Program-made: the position numbers and the translations under genes
The notes under the pieces: model-generated
What the model saw: only the letters and a program-made list of their open reading frames with translations
Told to the model about the DNA's origin: nothing
Database searches by the model: none
Shown here: in pieces, positions 12,385 through 25,202 of the stretch
How the letters are laid out: the number at the start of each line of letters is the position of its first letter
How positions within the stretch are numbered: the first letter of the stretch is position 1
Assembly: GCF_001625215.2 (NCBI RefSeq)
Contig: NC_030385.2
Span: 3,899,135-3,963,134, forward strand
Origin: Daucus carota subsp. sativus
Lineage: Eukaryota > Streptophyta > Magnoliopsida > Apiales > Apiaceae
Reading direction: 5' to 3'
DNA: 64,000 nt

Positions 12385-13194
12385 ATGAGTAGTTTAGAAC
12401 ACGCCATCGAATTTTCATGGACAGAGAGTTTTGAGCGTACAAGAACTTGCGTGGTGAACATCAGTGTCGTACAAAGTGTTGATATTCGAGCCGAGGTAGC
12501 TCCGGGAGATTTTCAAGTAATCGTTAATGAACCTGATGAAGTAATCGTAGGTCACGGGGTAAACCCGATAGAGCCTCTTGAGTTCTCCTTTGATGATGTT
12601 CGTTCGGGGAGGATTTACGATTTGTGTGAACAAGTTATGAATTCGTGTAATGTTCTGCAGACTGACACGAAAGAGTTTTTGGTAGACAATGTAGTGGACT
12701 GCGGGATGAAATTGGCTTCTTTACGTCCGGAGAATGATGTTGATTGTGGTTATAAGATTAATGCTTTGGTAAGGGTTTTGTGTTTTCGAGTAGCGGGTGA
12801 GGAGGAACTTGCACCGATGAGGGAGTTTGATGGTATGGATGATGATGATTATATTGAGGATGTTGATGATGAGGGTATCGAGGATGTTGATGAGGATGAG
12901 GCGAATTCGAGTTTTAGAGGTGTAGAGGGAGGGAGATATGATGGAGGAGAGGGAAAAGAAGTGATCACATGTTCCGTGTGTTTAGAAGATCTGAGCTCAG
13001 GGATGGAGTTTAAGAAGTTGCCATGCTCCCATGTTTTTCACAGCTCTTGCATTGATCATTGGTTGAATAGGAATCAGAGTTGTCCCAATTGCAGAACTAA
13101 ACTAGAGGTACTAAGACTGGGTTCTGGTTGTGGGACTTATGTTTGGTATACGACTTCAAGTGGAAGCGCGGATAGGTACTCTTGGTTTATCTAG
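12385..13194 (+). CDS. RING-H2 finger protein, probable E3 ubiquitin ligase
   Basis: Single-exon gene of 269 residues. The C-terminal part (about residues 195-240) has a complete C3H2C3 RING-H2 finger: CSVC, then a short loop, LPCSHVFHSSCIDHWL, and CPNCR. Such fingers bind two zinc ions and recruit E2 ubiquitin-conjugating enzymes. A very acidic linker (about residues 150-180, runs of D/E) precedes it. The N-terminal 140 residues match no domain I recognise and may select the substrate. There is no signal peptide or membrane segment, so it should be cytosolic or nuclear. A TATA box sits 56 bp upstream of the ATG, and the next upstream element is a hAT MITE ending about 200 bp before the start codon. 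The substrate cannot be told from the sequence. Confidence 0.85.
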   Translation: MSSLEHAIEFSWTESFERTRTCVVNISVVQSVDIRAEVAPGDFQVIVNEPDEVIVGHGVNPIEPLEFSFDDVRSGRIYDLCEQVMNSCNVLQTDTKEFLVDNVVDCGMKLASLRPENDVDCGYKINALVRVLCFRVAGEEELAPMREFDGMDDDDYIEDVDDEGIEDVDEDEANSSFRGVEGGRYDGGEGKEVITCSVCLEDLSSGMEFKKLPCSHVFHSSCIDHWLNRNQSCPNCRTKLEVLRLGSGCGTYVWYTTSSGSADRYSWFI

Positions 13195-15208
13195 TTTCTT
13201 GAATTTCATGCTTAGTTGAGAGAGATAGGTATTGTCATTCTTTGATTGTTGACGATGAGGACAAGATCAGGTGCAAGAACCACCTGTATGAACTCATGTT
13301 TCTTGATTGATTTATGAAAACTCTTGAGATTTTTGTATGATAGATGAGTGCAACTTTAAACTGTGAATAGCTACTAATTCAATGAACTTTTTATCCTTTG
13401 AATCGAAACTCAGAAAACTAGTATCCGTTTCCGACGTTTTAGCACTATTATGCAGAAGCACTTTCTCCTAATGTCAAGATGGAATGTCATAGGAATGCCA
13501 TCCTGAATATTGGATTCCAAGAAAATTCAATATTTTTGCTTATTAGGAGTCTTATATATTTAGAATTTGAGATTTTGAAATAAAAAATTTTAAAGAAAAC
13601 AAGTGTCTTGAGTTTCCTGTGCTTGCTCTGCCCTGCATATTTGGTGCTTTTAATCCATAGATGCTGCTGCAGCAATATCAGTTATGCGTGAACATTTTAA
13701 CTGGATTCGGATTCCAGAATATTTAAACTTAGGAAAAATTTTCTCAACTAGAAACAGTTTTTTTCGTGCCTCTTCCTGTGCTCTAGACATGACTATGTAG
13801 GCTGCGCGTCCACACACGGTCTTTACTGAATGAAAAGTTTTAGTTCAGGTGGAATAAAATGTTAACAATTGAAATTTTAAAGGTATATGATGAAATTTAA
13901 TTTTTGTATAACTGTATCATATATAGTGGATTACTAGTTACTATCTAATGCATGCCATCAAATTTTAGCTCATGCCGACTGTGAGAGACCGCCCTGTGTG
14001 TGGCTTGGCTCAGGCAAGATCAGATTGATTGTGATGCCTTCGCAACTGTCAGAAGCTAATGAACTATTTTTAGCTATTCTAGGCTTTTTGGTACACGAGC
14101 TGTTTTAAGAAGTAGCTAGGTTGGTTTAGAGTCACCATGCTTGGTTCTTTTGACGGATATAAGAATTACAAAATTGGCTATTCTGTTCGGTAGGATGATC
14201 TATGTTGTCTGTTTTCCTGAGTTGAACTCGAGACTCGCGGGAGCCAAATGTATCAACTTGTCTAACAGATAAAACCTGCATAAGTTAGCAACAATAATAC
14301 TGCATAAGTTAGCGCATGTGCTAAACGACTAATAAATTAACAAACAATTTGAGAATATTAGTTTTGTCTGTACAGAGACATAGAGTATCATATCTAAGTC
14401 CTGCCCAATAAACAAGACTGTAGAGTTATCAGAATGAGATGATGTGCCAATTTTTTTGAATATAGAAGTACTTTAGCTTTTACAATGGTCTCAGAAACGG
14501 TGGATGCAGAGCATTTTGAATCGATTCTCTGATGCACACGAATTTCAATGAAGATAAAAAAACAGGAATCAACAAGATGACAAATATAAAGCAGAAACTT
14601 GATATTCAATTGGCACCATGTGGGAGCTTTGAGCTTTCCTGCATCCCGCTTAATTAGTTTAAGTTTCTCACTAATCTTTCGTTAATTAGTAGTTAATTAT
14701 TTGCTACATCAAACTTCACTTCCCTCTTTACTAGTGACCCTTAAATCATAAGGTGTTCGAGGAAAGCTGAGTGTGCATATTATGCTTATACGATTTGATT
14801 TCGGTTTTTAGACAATACTGAAGAACATGATTCGAAATTGTTATCATCTGATAAAAACGAGATCTGATACAGTACAGAAGACCAACATTTTAAAAACTAC
14901 TAATAGTAGGTAGCATATATACCTGTAGATTCGAGATTTGTGTCTGTCTCATTATAATTCTGACTGAGATTAACCACTTGTCTGTTTTCTATTACTGATA
15001 CTTAATTTAAGCTTTCAATCTGAATCTTTTGACTAATGAAACAATTATTTATCAGAAACACATGAAAAAAGAAAAAATGAAAAAGAAATAAAGAAATAGC
15101 AACTATGCTTGAAAAATAAGGAACTGTGTCCTTATTTATGTCACTATGTCCCTTCCAAGCTACTGCTACAATCCAGTGCAGATACTTACAAATCGAAAGC
15201 ATAAGAGA
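13195..15208. other. Intergenic, no gene seen
   Basis: Two kilobases between the RING gene and the BURP gene hold only short shadow frames. I see no RNA gene or element with clear ends. The last few hundred bases are presumably the BURP gene promoter, but no convincing TATA box was fixed. Confidence 0.4.
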
Positions 15209-17249
15209 ATGAAGCTCAATAGTACATCTTGTGCTCTTCCTTCTCGTTCCTTCTTCTTGTTGTTATCGATAGCTGCCATTTTCAGCACCACTGCTAATGC
15301 TGTAAGTACATTTGTCTGAACAGACTTTTAAGATCAATTATTCTCTTCTGCACGTATAATTTATCGCGTTTTTTCTGTCTGGATTTGATTTTTGAAACAT
15401 TATAACTAACATATGAGTATATATAAATTAGGCTCCTTTGCTGTCAACTGATGAATCAATTAGCAAAGAAAGTCCATTTGCCGCGAAAGCTTCATTGATT
15501 CGTTACTGGAACAAACAAATCTCAAACAACCTCCCAAAACCTTATTTCCTTCTGTCCAAGGCCTCTCCTCTCTCTGCTGTCAACACTGCTTTCTTTTCGA
15601 AACTTGCAGCCTCCAAGAACCTTAATTCTCACCTCTCCTCCTTCTGCTCCGCCGCAAACTTATTCTGTCTCCACTCAAAACGCCCTCCCAAGCAAGATGA
15701 CAGTGCACATTTCTCATTCTATTCCAACAGGCGCTTCTCCAACTACGGAGCCTCACGCCTCTCTGGCGACGACAGTTTCAAAAACTACTCAGGTGGAAAC
15801 AATTTTGCCACGGCCTCATTTGCAAGTTACAGCCGCGGCTCAACTGATCACAAAGAAGGCTTCTCCTCCTACGCTAAAGACGCCAATGTGGCCAACTCCA
15901 ACTTCACCTCTTACGCAGCCAGCACCACGGGAGGCTCTGGCGTGTTTGACAGCTATGCTTCAACAGTCAATGTCCCGGATCTTCGTTTTGCATCTTACAA
16001 CTCGGATGCTAATAATCACAAGCTCGCGTTTTCAAGCTATGTTGATGACACAAATTCAGGTAATGAGGCCTTTATTAGCTACGGTAAAAAGGGCAATGCT
16101 GGCCCCCTTGAATTCACCAATTATGGCACCACATCGAACGTTATTGGTTCGACATTCACCGGATATAGTGAGTCAGGTAATGCAGCTAACAATTCGTTCA
16201 AGGGTTATAGCTCTGATGCTAATAACCCTAGTAACAATTTTAAGGCTTATGGTTTCGGTGTCAATGGTGGTACTGATAGTTTCTCTAGTTACCGTGACGG
16301 GGCCAATGCTGGTGCCGATACGTTTCTGTCTTACGGGAAAAATTCAAATCTGGAGAAATCGAATTTTGTTAATTATGGAAAAACTTTCAATGAAGGAGTT
16401 GATACATTTAGAGAATACGGAAAGGGATCGCATAATCAGCTAACCGGATTCAAAGCGTATGGTTTGAATACGACGTTTAAGGACTATGCGCGAAAGGGTG
16501 TCACATTTAGTCAGTACACAAAGCCAAGTAGTTCTGGTGATGCATTGGTTAGAAAGGTCAGGGGTAAATCTGAGAACAAGCGTGGTTTTTCGGGTAAGTT
16601 TTTTAGGGAGTATATGCTGAGGGAAGGGAAGGTTATGAGAATGCCTGACATTAGGGATAAAATGCCTGCTAGGTCTTTTTTGCCCCGGGTGATTTCGTCG
16701 AAATTGCCTTTTTCAAGTGATGGACTAAATGAGCTTAAACGAGTATTTGGTGCTAGTGATGATTCGGGCATGGAGGGCGTGTTGGTAAACGCCCTGGCAG
16801 AGTGTGAACGGGCTGCCAGTCCTGGCGAGACAAAGCGTTGCGTTGGTTCTGTAGAAGATATGATTGATTTCGCGACTTCTGTGCTGGGGCACAATGTGGT
16901 GGTGAGGACTACTAAAAACGTTAACGGTTCCAAAAAAAATGTTATGATCGGGAAAATTAAGGCCATCAATGGTGGCAAATCGACGTTATCAGTGTCGTGT
17001 CACCAGAGTTTGTATCCGTATTTACTCTACTACTGTCATTCTGTCCCGAAAGTGAGAGTCTACATTGCAGAAATTCTTGACGTGGACACGAAAGCTAAGA
17101 TGAACGACGGTTTGGCTATATGTCACGAAGACACATCGGCCTGGAGTCCAGGTCACGGTGCATTCGTGGCACTCGGATCAAGTCCCGGGAACATTGAAAT
17201 CTGCCACTGGATCTTTGAGAACGATATGTCATGGACAACTGCGGATTGA
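15209..17249 (+). CDS. BURP-domain protein, polygalacturonase-1 non-catalytic beta subunit-like
   Basis: Cell-wall protein of the PG1beta family, which in tomato binds and modulates polygalacturonase in the pectin matrix. Exon 1 (15209-15301) encodes a signal peptide with an SFFLLLSIAAIFS core. It ends at GCT|GTAAGT. Exon 2 starts at 15432 after an AG acceptor and runs to the stop, for about 636 residues. After a propeptide-like region come some twenty 14-residue FxxY repeats (for example FTSYA, FSSYV, FKAYG), the hallmark of PG1beta. The C-terminal BURP domain shows its spaced CH pairs (CHQSLY, YYCHSV, ICHED, ICHWIF). Length and layout are typical, and no break is seen. Secretion to the apoplast is inferred from the signal peptide. 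Confidence 0.93.
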
Positions 17250-18576
17250 TCACGTTTTGTAGTAGAAATGTAATATTCAGTTACGTTCCCCGTACGTTTT
17301 CGATAGAAGAGTGCTTCATTTGTCTAACACTTTTATTCAAATAATTTCGAAATTTATCCTAATTATGTGATTTTCAATTATGGCGTTTCATTGTGAGCCT
17401 GAAATGAGCTGTGATGTTGGCACTTGGCTGTACTCATTGCGCTTGCTTTGAGCAAAAGATGACTCTTTTGCATCTGCTTTCCAATTGTTTCCAACTTTAG
17501 GCGAGTATGCTTTCTGAGCAAGCTCAGGTTTACACAGAAAGCAAAGAATAAAATCATTTTGAATGCTTCGATTGATGAAACTTTTGCTGTCATAGACCCT
17601 GATTTTGGGCACCCCATGCTGTTTCAGTTTAAGCATCAAGTATGGTCATGTGAAGGGTTAAATTGGTATAGACCCCAGTTAAGTTAGCATTAAAGTTTGA
17701 AAATCGCCACAAAAAAAACTAAGTTCTGATGATTATTAAGAGTCCAAATCCTTGACATACAAATTTGTTGTCTTTGTATAATTTAGGTTTTGTTGCCGGT
17801 AAACGTGTCGTGAGAATGCAAATACTTGAGTGCGATTTACATGTCACGTATCGTGTCGCAGATGGTTTGACGTTGTAGTTAGGGTGTCTAAAAATTACGT
17901 GACTAAATTAGATGTTTTTAATATGTTTCTTCACTCGGAGCGAGTTTTTCCTTTTGTTTTATTGCTCAGAATCAGGGTTTTATTATTTAAGTTTCGTTTG
18001 GAAATCAAGATTTCATTTGAAATTTTGAATCTGAACAAATAATTTATTTGAGAATATGAATTTGGATTCTATTTGAAATCAAAACATTTAAATAATATTA
18101 TAAATATGAAAATTTGAAATGACAACACAAATCTTGTCATTTGAAACGAGATGATCGTTTCTAGACGTATTCTACACTCTTACAATTTTTCTAGTATATG
18201 TCTGGATTTACTTTGATTTGCTCCTACTTTCTAATAATAATGTGCCCAATAATGTACCCTGCATAGACATACACTCAAACAAACCGTTAATAACCCCTAG
18301 AGGAGCCACTTGAGATAAAGCGTGCTTGCAGACATGCAGTCTTATTGATTGGATCAGGTGCGCATGCCTTTGTTAGTACCACAGCCTGCTTTATAAAAAG
18401 AGCTTACAATAGAACCATCGCAGAGAAATAAGGTTGAGTCCAGTTATCACTAACACTTGCATTGCACCCCACATCATCCGCTAACCAGAGTAAAGGGAAA
18501 AAAAGAGAGTGTGTGCCCGAATATCTTTTTAATTCTCTTCTTGACAAGAAGAGATCGACAATTGGTTACGGTCCAG
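17250..18576. other. Intergenic, no firm gene
   Basis: Begins with the BURP gene 3' UTR. An open minus-strand segment around 17388-17639 has protein-like composition, but I could match it to no family. The rest is AT-rich and featureless. Confidence 0.35.
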
Positions 18577-18590
18577 GATAATCCTTTGTT

Positions 18591-18712
18591 TTTTTTGTTA
18601 AACCGGTGCGCACACTCATATCCTTGAGAGTGCCCAAAGAATCGAACTCGTGATCTAAAGAGAGCAAGCCTTAAGCGCCATAATCCAACTATATGAGACA
18701 CCCCATAGAGGT
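18591..18712 (-). mobile_element. tRNA-derived SINE with 14-bp target duplication
   Basis: On the minus strand the element starts with a tRNA-like head: an A-box-like CATATAGTTGGA and, about 40 nt on, the B box GAGTTCGATTC. It ends in an A-rich tail. Both sides carry GATAATCCTTTGTT (18577-18590 and 18713-18726), a perfect 14-bp duplication made by LINE-assisted insertion. Internal Pol III promoter boxes, about 120 bp length and the A tail define a SINE. Confidence 0.85.
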
Positions 18713-18726
18713 GATAATCCTTTGTT

Positions 18727-19460
18727 CCATGATCCAGGATAATATGTCTTTCATGGGATGGGAACTTACACTTTGCTATCTTAGAACCGTTTAAGAAAAA
18801 GTGCAAATATAATGTCGAAAACTACGGTAAAGGATCATGTAATAATAATTGTGTAGCATGAATTATATATACGACAAGACAGATTTACTGGTTTATGGGT
18901 GTTCAGAAAATCGAAGACCGTACACAGAATATGCGAGAGACTTAAGATCATGTATACAAAATCGATTTCAAGCATGCACAATTTAACTAGTCTACACCCT
19001 ACACTTCATTCATCCGGTTAAAAAATAAAAAATACGATATTGGATCATATTCGGTTCAGATACGGATCTCGAATACCCGAGATCGGTTTATATCTGAATA
19101 AAATGATCCATGGACAAACTAAAAATAATATGATATGATACTTGAGCAGAGGGGTACCCGGTATCGCCCGGATCATTTTACAGCCCTAATTATATATGAG
19201 TACGTAATGAGTTCATTTCATTCGGGACCCGTTTGATTATATTTTTTTTCTCATAAAAGGATTATGAGTTCGTTTGTTATTTACTTAAAAAGTAAGAGCT
19301 TATTTCAAAAAAAAATATAATTTATATTCTTTTTCTTAAAAATAAACCGTATTTATGAAAAATAAGATTAGTGAAACAGCCATCATGTCATTACTTAAAA
19401 AAGGGACACCGTCGCAATAAGAGAGAAAAATTAAGATACAGTTGGGGAGAAACTAAGTTT
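18727..19460. other. Intergenic with hAT-like MITE fragment
   Basis: The segment around 19015-19195 is rich in ggatc/cccga motifs and ends TTTTACAGCCCTAA, like the ends of plant hAT MITEs. A matching left end was not found. No gene is seen. Confidence 0.35.
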
Positions 19461-19829
19461 GATGTAACTCCAGCAGCTTCCCTATTTGGAGTTTTAAACC
19501 AAAATATGAGGGATATAGGAAAATAATCCACTCCAACAGTATCTTAGTGATTCCCTAAATCACTAAGATCCACTAGCCATGCCTTATCTTTAGGTAACCT
19601 CTCTCCTCTCCTAAATCTTATTTTATAATAAATTTTGAATACAAACATGTTCTCTCTCTTCACCTATTCCAATAATGGTAACTTTTAATAATAAAATAGT
19701 ATATAAGGAATGAATATAAGGAATATTGTTGGAGGTGAGAATAGCTATTATTATCTTAAGTCACTAGGATCCAATATTTTATATTATATTTAAGGAATGG
19801 GTTAAGATGCTGCTGGAGATGCTCTAAGC
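19461..19829. mobile_element. MITE, about 370 bp
   Basis: Ends share CTCCAGCAGC / GCTGCTGGAG inverted repeats close to TAA, and the inside is AT-rich with paired ggatcc/cctagt-like motifs. The layout parallels the Tourist-like elements elsewhere in the window. Exact ends are uncertain. Confidence 0.5.
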
Positions 19830-20910
19830 GAAAGACAATCTGGAATTTCAAATCAGGAGAAATGGAGAGACTGCAAAAAAGGGATACTACTTCCAACGGC
19901 TCAATCAGTAGGAATTTCAAACTGATTGAAGGCGTCACCGATGAAGACAAGAACAAAGGAAACGAAGCTCCTATTCTAGGCTCTCTGAGGGAAGAGATAA
20001 ATCAATTACTCGAGATTGGGATGAATCCATGAAGTACTGGTTTTTACTTGAACAAGAAATGAGAGACGCTATCTAAAAGGTGGCTAAACATCTTCTTTTA
20101 TTGGCAATTAATAGGATCTCTTTCCTCAAAAGTAAAGTGAAGGCGGAACTCTTGCAGAAAGGAAACAAAGGGAATGAGGAAGGCCTCTACGACATTCACA
20201 GTTATCTGCACAACTCCGGACTATGAGAGAAGGCTAGGAACCTAAGGTCAGTCTATCAGAGCCATTAAGCAATTTAACCGTACATAAATTGCTTACGGGA
20301 CTGAAAGAAATTTAAGAAAGTTGGCGAAATAATGGGGTAAAATAGTTCGCTTCCGGGAGTCTATAAATTATTCGCATTTTTTTCAGAATCCCTGTATATT
20401 GGTGAAAACATCGATGATGGAACGTCTTGAAAAATCGGTGATGGTGTGGATTAATGATAAAATGTGGCCAATCTTTGTTACTGAATCACCCTTCCATGAT
20501 TCACCAATTAGCTTATCCATGGACGATTAGGCAGAAGAGCCTACTGCAATCGGAGTCTGTTTCGTAACAATGTTGATTCATCCTCTAATTGGATGAATGA
20601 GTTCAACCATGATAACGTAAGAATCAACTCTATGGAGCAAGTCTCTCAATCTCAACTTATTCTGAAGACAACTCGGTAACTCCAAAATACTCTAGAGAGA
20701 AGCTATTAGCTATCAATAACTCTGCTGTTAATGACAAATGGTGCCCAAGAGAGAAGGACAGTGAAGACAGAATGGAGCATTGGCCAACACTAAAAAAAAT
20801 AGTAATAAAAACAGATGCTTCTAGTGTAGAGAGTGAAGGCTGCTTTGACCAGGTGGCCACCTCGAGTGGTGGCAGCGGCCTTATGGACTATCTAGCTATG
20901 TAGGAATAAA
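19830..20910. other. Degenerate repeat-derived DNA, no intact gene
   Basis: Base composition is less AT-rich than the surroundings and coding-like on the plus strand (lysine- and glutamate-rich stretches), but every frame is broken. It directly precedes RNase H-like remnants and may be the 5' part of the same decayed retroelement. That link is an inference. Confidence 0.3.
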
Positions 20911-21568
20911 TTGGTTTCTAACCGATTAAGAATGACACGTAAGTCTCTTGAAGCCACTCTGCTTGCTAGAATTAATAAATTGGGATCAGCTTCTGGTACT
21001 ATCCCTTTCTTTGGAGATCCTCTTTGGCTTAGCAATCCGGAAGAAATGATTTCTGTCTACTGGTATAAGTCTAATATCAGTTTCTGGAAATATAAATTTT
21101 ATGCTGGGGTGTTAACGTGTATAGTTGTTGGCTCATGGTGTATTGATGCATATTGTTTGCTGCTTGGAGGTATCAGAGGTAAGATCCTGGAGTGATAAAA
21201 GAATACTGCATGGTTTCTCCGTCTCAACTAGAATTAATTATGTAGAGAGTGCTAAGATTGAAGCATTGATATATATCATTAATTTGGCTAAAACAGATCA
21301 ATGGAAGGGTCATAAGTTCAAGATATTCTCATCTTCAAAAAAAGCTATAATTAGAATTCAGAATCCTAACAGGCTGTGGACTAGTAAGGACTTTCGGAAG
21401 TGGTCCACCCATTATTTGGACTTGATGATTTTTGAGTTTTCTCCAAAAGATTTTAATTCTGAGGCTTACGGGCTAGCTCAACAAGGCCTGATCAATACAA
21501 AATTTTCTGGGCCAACCCAAGCAGTAGTTAGTTTGTTTATAAAGATGCAGCCGTTATATTTAGTTTAG
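20911..21568 (+). pseudogene. RNase H-like retroelement remnant
   Basis: Two overlapping plus-strand frames joined by a frameshift near 21130-21190. The second frame has an AKIEALIYIINLAK helix, a KIFSSSKKAI strand and a NSEAYGLAQQGL end. This is the arrangement of the plant RNase H-like domain (RVT_3 type) in non-LTR retrotransposons, where the last motif is normally NxxAD. There is no reverse transcriptase next to it. It is broken and probably inactive. Confidence 0.45.
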
Positions 21569-21969
21569 GTGTTAAGATTATACAAGTTGATTCAAAACTT
21601 GTATTTAATCATTAACCCTAGAGACTAGATATATTATTATGTTCAGTAATCTCTCTTAACCCCTTGTTTTAAATTTCATTTCCTAGGCAATTTTAATCTC
21701 CCAAGGCGCATGCAGAGCCTCAAGCAGAAGCAACCAGTCGTTTTTTGGCTTTGGATATCTGCGATCATAACCTAATGTCTAGGGCCTGGTGTATATATCA
21801 TCTGCATGCTTATGTGCTTGTTTCATACATCTCTCCCTTTTCCTTCAAACCTCTTCCACTGTCCTTTCTTTTGCAATTGATTTTTCATGGTTTCCTCCAA
21901 AAAATGATTTTACCAAAATTAACGTACGCTGTGTCTCTACAAAAGTTCATAACAATATGTAAAATGTTT

Positions 21970-22310
21970 ATGGTGTAGGAGCCATTGTGCGAGATGCTAT
22001 TGGAAAGATGCTATGGGGTGCACTAGGGCTAATGAAAGGCATGACCGACTTACAAGCTGTGTTGTGGGGGTTACAATCAGCAGTAGTTAAATGCCATAAA
22101 AGGAAGTTACACAAGATGCATTTTGAAACTGATATGCATGAGGCTATCATCGTCATCAGGTATCACGAGGAGATTGTTATTGTCGACGAAATCACGGAGG
22201 TTATGACAATGTTGAACACCATATACGCTAACAACTTCCAAGAAGACGAAACGGAATGAATCGTCTCTAGAATCTCCAGGGATTAGAATCTTGTGCAGAA
22301 TATATGGCAA
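21970..22310 (+). pseudogene. Second RNase H-like fragment
   Basis: The frame reads GAIVRDAIGKMLWGALG, then DLQAVLWGLQSAV, then FETDMHEAI. This matches the first strands and helix of the plant RNase H-like domain, with ETD in the place of the usual ESD. It lies 400 bp after a similar remnant in the same orientation. The C-terminal half is not recognisable and the downstream frame (22304-22669) matches nothing I know. Confidence 0.45.
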
Positions 22311-22716
22311 TATATGGTCGAGACAACTTTCGATATTCCGTAGAGATCTCTGAGCCGATAGGAAACATGCAATGCTTCATTGACAGGGATATGAGTCTTG
22401 CCTTACCGTTTCTTATCCAGCAGTATATGGGGCCAGATGAAGTCATTAATGAGGAGCCTCCTGTTGTGATCACTGAAATGGAAGAGGATGCATACTTAGT
22501 AGAGTCCATGGATATGGACTATGGAGGGGCCAAAACAAGCTGGCTATCATTTCCTACCATCCAACTGTCCATCAGCTTCATGATCTTGAAGACCGTGGGA
22601 TGGGCCCGGGTTGGCTCCATCATGGGTCAAATATCACCGGCCCACTTAGCCTTTATATGTATTTATTAGTCCAGCCCGGATAAAAAATAAACTCAGCCCT
22701 GTTATAAACAGACTTA

Positions 22717-23113
22717 GACCAACTCCAATGGTGTTACTTATGTTCGACCCCTAAAATATAATAAAATAATGATTACCTAAAATATAAGTAAGCAAAAAGT
22801 TGTTTTACTCCAATGGTATTCCCTATAATCATCCTTATATTTGAAAAAAAAATATTTTATTAAAACTTTTACTATGGTGGGGCAGATAAAAAAAGGAGGG
22901 AAAATAAAAAATGAAAGAAAATGAGAGAGAAAGAGATGAGTTGGAAGAAATAGGGGCTCACTTTTCTATCCCAAAAGAAGGGGTTTTTTTTTCACTCACC
23001 TAAAAATTTTAGGTAAGAAGATGATGGTTGGAGTGAAGAATTCTTACTTCAACCCCTATTTTTGTCCACGTAGGCTCATTATAGGTAAGGGAGGTGTTCC
23101 CTTGGAGTTGCTC
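22717..23113. mobile_element. Tourist-like MITE, 397 bp
   Basis: Ends GACCAACTCCAATGG and CCCTTGGAGTTGCTC are inverted repeats flanked by TTA on both sides (22714-22716 and 23114-23116). The body is non-coding and has inner arms around ctaaaatataa / ttttaggta. Confidence 0.65.
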
Positions 23114-23116
23114 TTA

Positions 23117-25202
23117 TAAATAAAAGTTATCCAAACACTTTTAATAACTTATAAGTCAAGTTCACTTATCACTTATAATCTAATTATTCTTTTAAGTAAT
23201 AAGTCATTTTTTTTAAGTTGCACCAAACGGCCCCTATATTTAATACGCAGCCCAGCCTGTTTCTAATTTATCTGCACAACCCATTTCCTTGAAAGCCCGC
23301 TATTCTAATTAACTAATTAAGCCCATTGCCACATAAAAGAAAGAACAAAAATTCAAAGCTTTTTATCAAATAAACTTACTCCCCTGTTGCGACTTGCGTC
23401 TACGTGTGGCATCGGCGTGCCCCACTCCCTGCTGCTTCTCTGCCTCTCCGGTTGAATAGAGCTCTGGTATCCTTCAAATATGTATGTTAACTTGTTCTCT
23501 CTTTTTATTAAAATATTAACTTGTAATTGATTCGGATTTATTTAATTCTGAATTGTTGATTGTGTAAATATTGCTTGTATAATCTATTTGATTTATTGAT
23601 TGTGTAAGAAAGTCTTGCAGGCTAATATTCGTATTACTTCAGAATCATTCAACTAATACATTAGTATTGGTTGTGTTTGGCCAAGGATTAAAAGCCGGCT
23701 TCTGAATTTATAAGTTAGAAGTATTTATTTCGTACTGTTTGTGTAATAAGTCAAGAAGTATTTATAAAAAGCTGAGAATGCTAGCTTTTGTTTCATGACT
23801 TCTGCTTTTTTCTCAAACACTTTAATCACTTATAAGTCTTAACTTGATTCTAACTTCAATTTCACTTCTTTATTTTAAGTAAGAAACACTTATTTTGATC
23901 AGCCAAACGGTTCATAATTTTTTTAAAGTGTCTTAAAAATGATTTAACTTTTTTTTATTGAAATAGATATAATAGATGTCATTTTTTACTTTCTCAGTCT
24001 GCTTTTAGTTGTCCAATGTGAACTTTTAACAGTCAAAGTTACCGAACTTTGACTAAAGTTTTATTTATTATATAATTGAAAAAATATTTAAAAATAATAT
24101 CAATAAAAATTACATAAAATCTAATTTTGAAATGTAATTTTTAGATTTTTAAAATAATGAAAAAAATTGTTCTTAATATTTGATCAAAAAATGATCAATT
24201 TGATCATTAACAGTCAATAGTCAACAACTAAAAAGGACGATGAGGGTATATAAAAAAGGGTGATGTTCCCACATTTATTACCATCAAAAGTATCGTCGAT
24301 CACAACTTAAATAATGTGAGTAAATCAATACCATTAAAAAATAACACGGTATATATTTAACATATTCTAGATAATCATTACTATATATCATTCTAGCCGA
24401 GATTATCTAGAAATACATCTACATGGACACCTGTGAGCTAAAATCTTTAGTTGACATTTAAATTATATCAAAATATGCACATTCTTAAAAGTTTCTCAAC
24501 CAATTTTTTATATTTTAAAATTTATCAAAAATAGTTAACGAATCTAATCATCTCCTCTCTTTCATACTATTTCTGTTCTACAATCTCCTTTTTATACGTT
24601 AATCAGTGTGTCCCACCACTTTATCCACTTTTTTTTTCTTTTTTACACTGATTTATACATATTTCTTAATCTTCGTACTCAAACCATATACTATAAACAA
24701 ATGGCTGAGACGGAGGGAGTATATTATTTCTCAAATAAGCAAATTTAACATTGGTGTTTTTATTGAGTATATTTTAAGAGCATTTTCAATGAGTTATTTA
24801 AACAAGCTCTTAACTCCAAATTTAAAAAAACAACTCAAGAATTAATGCTCCAATTTAATAGTCTATTCTCTCCTCTCTATTTTAAAGAGCATCTAGTAGC
24901 TTTTAATTTTTTATTTATGAATATAATATTAATTTTTCTCCAATCTTCCTTTTTTTAGTTAACTTTTCCATTTCATTTACATAAAATAAATATAAAATGT
25001 GGATAAATTCGAGCTAAATATAAAAAGTAGTATTGAAATTCTCACATTTTCCAATGTACTAACTCACTATGACCCACATTTTATATTATTATTTTAGAAA
25101 ATGATTTTAAAGCACCATTAAAACTGTTTTGTAGATACATATTTCTAACTCACGTTAACAGTTAGTACATTGCTTAAATAATAAGAGACATGTATGCACC
25201 TA
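23117..25202. other. Gene-free, MITE-rich intergenic DNA
   Basis: No gene is seen. A probable hAT-like MITE lies at about 23669-23911 (GTGTTTGGCCAAGG at the left, GATCAGCCAAACGG at the right). A truncated Stowaway-like end (GACGGAGGGAGTA) lies at about 24707-24721. A single MITE-like end (TTTAAGAGCATTTTCAATGAG) starts at about 24774 without a partner. Confidence 0.4.

Noticed and set aside
15604..16443. 279-residue plus-strand frame
   Set aside because: It is a shadow in another frame of the FxxY-repeat region of the BURP gene; its composition is repetitive and it matches nothing.
17378..17639. Overlapping minus-strand frames downstream of the BURP gene
   Set aside because: A protein-like stretch (HGVPKIRVYDSK) recalled RIN4/NOI motifs, but the key residues do not fit and there is no gene structure.
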